Assembly: GCF_000321225.1 (NCBI RefSeq)
Contig: NW_004450942.1
Location: 645,908 to 709,907, forward strand
From: Odobenus rosmarus divergens
Taxonomy: Eukaryota > Chordata > Mammalia > Carnivora > Odobenidae
Direction: 5' to 3'
Length of the DNA: 64,000 nt
Each line of letters opens with the position of its first letter. Within the stretch, counting starts at the first letter, position 1. Made by a program: the position numbers and the translations under genes. This document shows positions 58,135 to 64,000 of the stretch, in pieces. The notes beneath the pieces were generated by a model. That model saw only the letters and a list, made by a program, of their open reading frames with translations. It was not told the DNA's origin and ran no database searches.

Positions 58135-58232
58135 ACTGACTCAGCTTGAAAAAACACTTCCCTTCTGTAAGCCTCACCTTTCCTATCTGAAAAATGGGAA
58201 CGTTGGAGCCCATGTGCTCTAGGCTCCACTTC
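58135..58232 (+). repeat. MIR fragment
   Basis: TGTAAGCCTCACCTTTCCTA and TCTGAAAAATGGGAACGTTG give the MIR 3' core. Confidence 0.65.
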
Positions 58233-58971
58233 TGGCTTTACAATCCATAGTTTCAGGCAAGCTATCTGTAATCAAACTAGTGACATGGTTAGCAGAATTA
58301 GCATGGTAATTTGTATCAGTGGCAGATGGTAGAATTACTTGGAGAGAAGGGTACAGAGAGAAGACAAGAGCAGACTTTCATGAAAACAGAAGGGGAGGCT
58401 CCCCGGGCAGTCTGCAGCTTCCTGCTTCCCTGATGGACATGTCGGGTTCCCTGGCCTTCTGAGCTATCCTCAGGAGGTTGACCCACCCTTCAGGGCAGGG
58501 GGACACACACGTCCAGGACTCCAGGCTTTTCAGAGAGAGCCCGACAGAAAGTCTCTTCCTTACAGGCAGAGATTCTTTTTTTTATATTATCATAATCCTA
58601 ATCACTTTTTTTTTTAAATGCACACTGACTTCAGTGAGTAGAGAAAAGCTCCAGGGAACCCCTGAGGGAAGCAGGGGACATGGTATGACAAATGGGAGAC
58701 AGACCACTGGCTCTTCAGATCACCCATTTTTACATTCTTCAGGGGTCGTTCTTTGGATTCTCCCAGCGTCCTCATGCGGCACCCCTCTGAAGAGGTCCTG
58801 TCTGTCTCCATGCTGGCGTAGGGGGCCAGTGTTAGCTCTGCCTCTTCTCTCCGGGGCAGTGGATCTTCACAGATGACTCTGCCCAAAGAGCTGGGCTTCC
58901 TGTGCTTTTCCAGAGACAGTCCAGAGAAAGTCAACCAGAGCTGCTTAAGTTCCTGAAAGGCACCGACTAAG

Positions 58972-59132
58972 GATTCTGGCACTTTGATGGGCATCCAGGT
59001 CCCCTTTGAACAGGATCACAAGTACCCCTGCCCAGATCCCACTCCGGACCCTAGCTGGGGCCAGGGTGGGGCATCTCCAAGTCTCCCGAGCTCCCCAGGT
59101 GATTTAGATGTGCAGCAAAGTTTGAAAACCAA
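58972..59132. mobile_element. MER5-like hAT MITE
   Basis: GGCACTTTGATGGGCATCCA, GCTCCCCAGGTGATTTAGAT and GCAAAGTTTGAAAACCAAGG keep the family layout. Confidence 0.78.
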
Positions 59133-59461
59133 GGGTCAGCTACCTTTCTGTACACAGCCTGCTTGTAAACATTTTTGGTTTGGCAGGCCATATGGTCTCT
59201 GGCACAACTAGTCAACTTGGCCCTCGTAGCATGAAACCATCCATAGGCAATATGTAAATGAATGAATGTGATTATGTTCCCATCAATCTCTATTTCAGGA
59301 CAGTGAAATTCAAATTTCATATCATTTTCCTGTGTCAGTAATCTTCTTTTGATTTTTTTTTCGACCATGTCACAATGTAAAAACTTTTCTTACTTCACAG
59401 GCTGTACAAAAAGAGGGGATGGGCCAGATTCAGCCAATGGAATGTAGTTTGCCAACTCCTG
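59133..59461 (+). mobile_element. Long hAT-type MITE, directly after a MER5-like copy
   Basis: Contains GGTTTGGCAGGCCATATGGT, CATCCATAGGCAATATGTAA, GTGAAATTCAAATTTCATAT and ends TAGTTTGCCAACTCCTG. A shorter relative is at 61595-61818. The family is common in placental mammals; I leave the name open. Confidence 0.78.
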
Positions 59462-60613
59462 ATGTAACTATGTCAAATAAGAAACTTGACCATGGGCTGT
59501 GTTGCGCTAGTGTTCAGGCTGGGATTAGAGTCCAAGGCTTTGCCTTTTCCAGCATTGCAGGTAGCCCAGGACAGACTGTAGAAATAGCCATTTTAATACC
59601 ACTGAGGATCTTTCTGGGTGTATCTGTGTCCCCTTCAGTCTGGGTGCCTGGAAAGAGTAGAGTGGGGCTAAGGGGTATCTTCCTTATCTATAGAATCGCA
59701 GCAACAGTGCCTGGCAACATGAAGGTACGAATAAAGGGAGGAGGAATGTTGACACAATTTCAGAGAATATCTCATATCCGTCAGCATTTTCCATTTCAAA
59801 CGGTTTTGCATTCGCTACATCTCTAATAGCATCCTGAGAGTCTCATTAACCAAAAAAGCAAATGGCAGCTTCCCCACCCAGCTCCATGCATGGAGGGCCT
59901 TGGGGCTCAGAGGATCTCATGGGGCACCAGGCTTTCCCTCACTTCCTTCCTCTTCCTCCTTCCACTTCCTTCTCTGCTGCTGTCACCCTCCACGCGTAAA
60001 CCAGTGGTGCTACCCCCTACCCTACAGAAACAGTCTCCCTCATGCCTGGCTCATAAAAGGGAGAGGCAAGAGAATATTTATTATGAATAAAGTGCCCCAA
60101 TTCTGTAAAATGAGCAACCCCTTCTTATGAGAACAAAAAGAAAAGACTTCTTGTTTTTGCCCTGCATCATCTTCAGGGTCATATTCCATTTTGAAGTACT
60201 GGAATTATCCTTGAGATCATCGATTTTACCATTTCTCGAATTGTAGCCCACTGCATGTGAACTTGGACTGCAAGCTTCTCTTCAGATAACATTGGAAATG
60301 CTGCATTCTCCCTGCCTTAAAGTCATGCTGTACATCAGTGCATTAAAAACAAGAATCAGCCTTGCACTGGAGAAATATGTCTAACTTTCTGTAACCCTCC
60401 GTCTCCCACACTTATCACCCTGAGCCTTTTTCCACGTGCCCCATACTTACAGGCTGGGGGGAACTGGTCCAGACCAGAGAACCACCCCAGAGCATATGCA
60501 GCCCTCACAGGGTCCAGCCTTACTCTCTGTTACAGTGTCCATCTGATTTTCTCTCCCTCTCTCACCCCAACTATAGGCTCCTAGAAGGTTGCAGTGGGAC
60601 GTCCCTCATTAGA

Positions 60614-60828
60614 CAAGGGTTTCTCAACCTCAGCACTATTGACATTTTGGATAGGATAATTCTTTGGTGTGGAGGGGGCTATCCTCTGTATTATGGGATG
60701 TTTAGCAGCATCCCTGGCCTCTACCCTATAGAAGCCAGTAGCACCCCATTGTGACAGTGACAATCAAAAGTTCTCTTCAGACGTTGCCACATGCCTCCTG
60801 GGGGTGTGACCTTAGTTTAGAACTACTG
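60614..60828. mobile_element. MER20-like hAT MITE
   Basis: GGTTTCTCAACCTCAGCACT, ATTGACATTTTGGATAGGAT, TGTTTAGCAGCATCCCTGGC and TTAGAACTACTG span a near-complete copy. A Can-SINE has inserted at its right end. Confidence 0.88.
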
Positions 60829-60834
60829 ATGGAA

Positions 60835-60956
60835 GGGACACCTGGGTGGCTCAGTCGTTAAGTATCTGCCTTCGGCTCAGGTCATGATCCCGGGGTCCTG
60901 GGATCAAGCCCGGCATCGGGCCCCCTGCTCCGTGGGGAGTCTGCTTCTCCTCTGCC

Positions 60957-60996
<40 letters not shown>

Positions 60997-61030
60997 AAAT
61001 GAATAAATTAAAAAAAATCTTAAAAAAAAA
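60835..61030 (+). mobile_element. Can-SINE at the edge of a MER20-like element
   Basis: Starts GGGACACCTGGGTGGCTCAG and contains a pure (TC)n run at 60963-60993. The perfect 14-base duplication AACTACTGATGGAA flanks it at 60821-60834 and 61031-61044. It landed on the terminal repeat of an older hAT element. Confidence 0.95.
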
Positions 61031-61594
61031 AACTACTGATGGAAAAAAAGGATTCCTTCAGGCATGCCTGGCTGTGAGGCGCTCATGCTACTGCAGTGGC
61101 ATCTCTCTTGCTCAGGCCTGCCTCATCCCTGTTGCAGGTCTTGACGTTGCTCACCTTACTTAACGAGTTCTTAAATCTCATGCATGAGAGCAGCGAGATA
61201 CAGCAGGCCTCAGGTGTCAGGCTGGAAAGGGAGGGAAGCGGTTTTCCTCTAGACTGAGAACACTCTGGATTTTGAAACCTTAACAGCATAGCACAAAGCA
61301 GCCAGATGCTTTAGTTTTTGTCAGACAGAAGCATCAGGCTTTCAAGTGAATTTGACGCTTCCCCAGGATGCTTTTCCTTCTCTCAGCCTCACCACAAAGC
61401 CTTGCCAGTGAACATCAATCTCTCCAGCCCAAGGGGTTTTCTGAGCTCATTCCCTTCCCCCTGGGTCCTATCCACCCATTCCTTAAAGAAAATTTTCAGC
61501 TGTATTCTAACTTCACTGTGAATGCTAAAGAGTTGAAAGCTGCTGAAGCTCCAAGGCTCATGAATCTTGGGAGACAATTTCAATAATTCCTTAG

Positions 61595-61818
61595 AGCAGA
61601 GGTCAGCATTTTTTTTTTACATAAAGGACCAGATCATGGATATTTTAGGCTCTGTGGGCCACACAGTCTCTGTTGCAATTATTCAAGTCTGCCGTTGTAG
61701 CCCAAATGCATCCACAGACAATATGTAAGTGAATGAGCATGGCTGTGTTCCAATAAAACGTTATTTACACAAGGAGGTTGTGGGCCGGGTTCAGCCCACA
61801 GGTCATAAAGACTCCTGC
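61595..61818 (+). mobile_element. hAT-type MITE, short form
   Basis: Starts GCAGAGGTCAGCATTTTTTT and has AAGGACCAGATCATGGATAT, GCCGTTGTAGCCCAAATGCA, TCCAATAAAACGTTATTTAC and GGGCCGGGTTCAGCCCACAG. It is the same family as 59133-59461 with the middle deleted. Confidence 0.85.
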
Positions 61819-62128
61819 TTTTGAGCATCTCTAATGAATGAAACAGCCTTTGCTGTCACACCCAAAGTGAGTAAAAATGTGCTGTTCTTTTTACCAGCAA
61901 AAGTCACATGCCACATTCCCCACAGATAGACTGATAGTCTCCCAGATGCAGTTCCCAATCCCAAAGGCCTTTTGATCTCAGGTTACCATTTGTCTGCTGC
62001 CAACCCTTCCAAGTTACTAAGGTTGAACCTTGAACTTGCTTTCAAAAAGGCAGACGCTACCAGCAGGGGACTCTGCTCTTCTTCTCTGGAGGTTGATCTC
62101 ACATGTCCCAATTAACCTCCCACCCCAG

Positions 62129-62384
62129 GAAAATATGCAAGTCATGCAAATGCAGCCACGAAGACCACTGCTTCAGCTCTGAGCTGGAAGACGATCGGAA
62201 AATTGGCCGCTTGCTGATGGACTCCAAGTATTCCACCCTCACGGCCCGGGTGAAAGGCGGGGACGGCATCCGGATTTACAAGCGGAATCGGATGATCATG
62301 ACCAATCCCATTGCCACTGGGAAAGATCCCACCTTTGACACCATCACCTATGAGTGGGCCCCCCCTGGAGTCACCCAGAAACTG
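62129..62384 (+). CDS. LMCD1: LMCD1 coding exon 3 (end of codon 44 to residue 129; cysteine-rich region and PET domain start)
   Basis: The acceptor is CCACCCCAG|G and the donor AACTG|GTAAGG; 256 bases complete Arg44 and add 85 codons, ending in phase 0. The exon starts [14 protein letters not shown], giving Cys47, Cys50, Cys52, His54, His57 and Cys58, the second half of the putative zinc-binding cysteine-rich region. The acidic-basic segment [19 protein letters not shown] and the run [15 protein letters not shown] lead into the PET domain, which begins near residue 99 with [13 protein letters not shown] and continues [17 protein letters not shown] domains are shared with prickle and testin; the glycine-rich linker and spacing fit LMCD1 rather than those paralogues. 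The reading frame remains open past the donor for 34 codons, but that part is intron. Confidence 0.98.
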
Positions 62385-62479
62385 GTAAGGCAGCTTCCTC
62401 CAACCAAGTGGTTGTTTTCCTATCCTTGTACATGTTCGTCAGGCCTGAATGTCAAAGATAAGGTTAAGAAGAGGGCGGG

Positions 62480-62640
62480 ATTATAGAAATGATAGGAACA
62501 GCTCTGGTTCTGAACCTGCTCCTGCCTCGCTATGTGATCTTGAAGTGAAAACTCCCTGGGCCTCGGTTTTCCTCATCCATGAAGTGGATTTTGTCTCTAT
62601 GAATTCCAAGGCCCTTCCAGCTCTAGTCCAGGGTCGTCCA
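62480..62640 (+). repeat. MIR3-like fragment just after exon 3
   Basis: TGCCTCGCTATGTGATCTTG, CTCGGTTTTCCTCATCCATG and CAAGGCCCTTCCAGCTCTAG fit a MIR-family copy starting about 95 bases into intron 3. Confidence 0.65.
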
Positions 62641-63064
62641 TGGTTCCATTTGGGCTCCCCACTTCTGAACAAAGGATGGTTTATCATTCCAAACTCTCAG
62701 AGTGCTTGTCTTCATGTGTGAGATGTTCATTTCCCCTCAAAGTAGCCTGGGATGTACCCATTGCAGGCCTGTGGGGGAGCAGAGAAACAGTTCTATGCCC
62801 TCTCCAACAGCGGAGGCCTCTTGGGCTTGGAAGGGAGAACCAAACTAGCTTTACACAACCCCGGGGAAGAGGCACCCAGAGAAGGACAAGGTCACACCCT
62901 GGCCACCCAACTACAAAGACCCATAACAAGTCCCCATGCACAGGCCTCAGCCCAGACCGTTAAATCAGAAGCTCTAGATTGCAGGATCGCCATCACCAGA
63001 CATGGGCATTTAACTCCTCAGGTAATCCCACGTGCAGCCACCTTCAAGACCCAGCGGACCAGAC

Positions 63065-63205
63065 CAGTGCCCCTCAAATTTCAGCAAGCATATACATCAT
63101 CTGGACAGCTTGCTGAAATACATCCAGTAAGCTTGGGGCTGATCCTGAGACTCCACGCTCCTGACACTCTCCCAGGTGATGCCGATCCTGCTGGCCCCCA
63201 GACCT
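63065..63205. mobile_element. MER5-like fragment
   Basis: CATACATCATCTGGACAGCT and CCAGGTGATGCCGATCCTGC show a partial, decayed copy. Confidence 0.7.
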
Positions 63206-63339
63206 CACCTGGAATAGCAAGGGCCTAGGTGATTTCCACAAGTTAATGAGATTAAAAAGGCCCTACAGTTTTAGAGATGCAAGCCAGGCATTTTAATTAA
63301 ATCTCTTCTGGGGAAAAAGGAGAGGCTTCAGAGTCCTCC

Positions 63340-63775
63340 CACAGCTCCAGCTATGACCCCTCACTCATTACCTTACAGCGCCCTGACCTTCCTCTTTCCT
63401 GCTCTGGAACGCTCTAGGCTTTTGCCCTCCTCAGGGACTTTGCACTTGCTGTTCCCTCTACTTGAAATGTCCTTTCCCTGCTCTTTGCATGGCTGGGTCT
63501 TTCTGACAGGTCCCAGACAGGCCTTCCCTAACCACCCAATCTACAGCAGATGCCACCTACCCTCCAGCTACATTGTTTCTCTCTCAGTTCTCCAGTGTTT
63601 CTTTAGAAGCTTTGATTGCAATGTGTAGTTATCTTATGTGCATCTTTGCTTAGTTATCATCTCTCTCACTGGAGTGAAGAGAGGCCCACAAGGGCAGACA
63701 CCATGCCTGTCCTGTGCACCATCCTACCCAGCACCTTGCATCATGCAGGACACATAGTAGGTTTGATGAGTATTT
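63340..63775 (+). repeat. L2 3' end
   Basis: CTCAGGGACTTTGCACTTGC, GTTCCCTCTACTTGAAATGT, CCACAAGGGCAGACACCATG and GACACATAGTAGGTTTGATG mark a long, fairly well kept L2. Confidence 0.9.
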
Positions 63776-64000
63776 GTACTACATCACCCTTCTGGCCACA
63801 TGTGGTCCGTGGACTGACACTGCCACAAAATCCTATGATTGGCCCACAACGAGAGGTACAGAAATTGAGAAGAAATGCTGGGGAAATTTAGTAGCAATTG
63901 ACATCCAAGCATGTGATCAGAGACCTCTTCTCACTGAACAGAATTCCACTGTGGTCAGACTCACGTGGAAATCCCAACGTGGCATGAGCTACATTCTCAT

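Larger units (their letters stand above)
56296..62128 (+). other. LMCD1: LMCD1 intron 2
   Basis: This 5,833-base intron splits the codon for Arg44 after its second base. It contains MIR, MER5-like, MER20-like and other hAT fossils and one Can-SINE. The stretches 56300-57050, 57245-58130, 58235-58970, 59465-60610, 61045-61590 and 61825-62128 show no repeat or gene I can name. The longest open frame, at 57258-57791, begins at a GTG and has no family resemblance. Confidence 0.95.
26960..64000 (+). other. LMCD1: LMCD1 transcription unit, 5' part (promoter-proximal exons 1-3)
   Basis: This span runs from the predicted transcription start into intron 3 and leaves the window on the right. Three coding exons join with phases 0, 2 and 0 into one continuous 129-residue N-terminus that matches the LMCD1/dyxin family. 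The human protein is about 365 residues, so roughly 35 percent of the coding sequence is here. Family knowledge: LMCD1 is a nuclear and cytoplasmic LIM protein of heart, skeletal and smooth muscle and lung. It binds GATA6 and lowers its DNA binding, and it promotes calcineurin-NFAT signalling in cardiomyocytes. The missing part would hold the rest of the PET domain and two C-terminal LIM domains. The start at 26960 is an estimate from a TATA-like motif, not a mapped end. Confidence 0.93.
62385..64000 (+). other. LMCD1: LMCD1 intron 3, first 1.6 kb
   Basis: The intron opens with the consensus donor GTAAGG and runs off the window. It holds a MIR3-like tract, a MER5-like fossil and an L2 tail. 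The part at 62640-63060 shows no feature I can name. Confidence 0.93.

Noticed and set aside
62385..62486. Continuation of the exon 3 reading frame past the donor
   Set aside because: The frame stays open for 34 codons but follows a consensus GTAAGG and departs from the PET domain at once, so it is intron.
1..64000. CRISPR arrays, operons, phage or plasmid modules, toxin-antitoxin pairs
   Set aside because: No regular repeat-spacer structure or bacterial gene organisation exists; exon-intron structure and SINEs show mammalian nuclear DNA.

Overview
The window is nuclear DNA from a mammal of order Carnivora, most likely an arctoid caniform (bear, pinniped or musteloid group). It is CpG-poor, gene-sparse and full of interspersed repeats. 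I count 14 tRNA-Lys-derived Can-SINEs. Their body reads GGCTCCCTGCTCAGCGGGGA followed by GCCTGCTTCTCCCTCTC, unlike the cat-type or the young dog-type SINEC sequence. MIR, L2, L1, MLT1, hAT and Tigger fossils are common to placental mammals. The species call is inference.

One protein-coding gene is recognisable: LMCD1 (LIM and cysteine-rich domains 1, also called dyxin), on the + strand. Three coding exons lie at 27073-27114, 56207-56295 and 62129-62384. They join in frame into the first 129 residues: the N-terminus, the cysteine-rich region and the start of the PET domain. The rest of PET and both LIM domains lie beyond the right edge. Intron 1 is 29,092 bases and intron 2 is 5,833 bases. Every splice site is GT-AG and no exon carries a frameshift or stop.

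Layout. 1-26590: upstream intergenic DNA with no convincing gene, only repeats and anonymous sequence; a divergent antisense lncRNA (LMCD1-AS1 in human) may cross it but its exons cannot be read here. 26590-27080: promoter and CpG island with a perfect CArg-type SRF site, a MEF2-like site, a palindromic CRE, two inverted CCAAT boxes 31 bases apart and a TATA-like ATTAAA. 27115-56206: intron 1, with seven Can-SINEs minus one (six), a polypurine tract, microsatellites, many MIR/L2 copies and several long repeat-poor stretches. 56296-62128: intron 2, with hAT MITEs, a MER20-like element and one Can-SINE. 62385-64000: start of intron 3, with MER5-like and L2 fossils.

I found no CRISPR, mobile phage, toxin, operon or other prokaryote-like system, and nothing that qualifies as a new biological system. 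The observations most worth checking are the muscle-type promoter elements, the short tandem duplications, the repeat-free intronic blocks, and the clean SINE insertions, which can be used as lineage markers.
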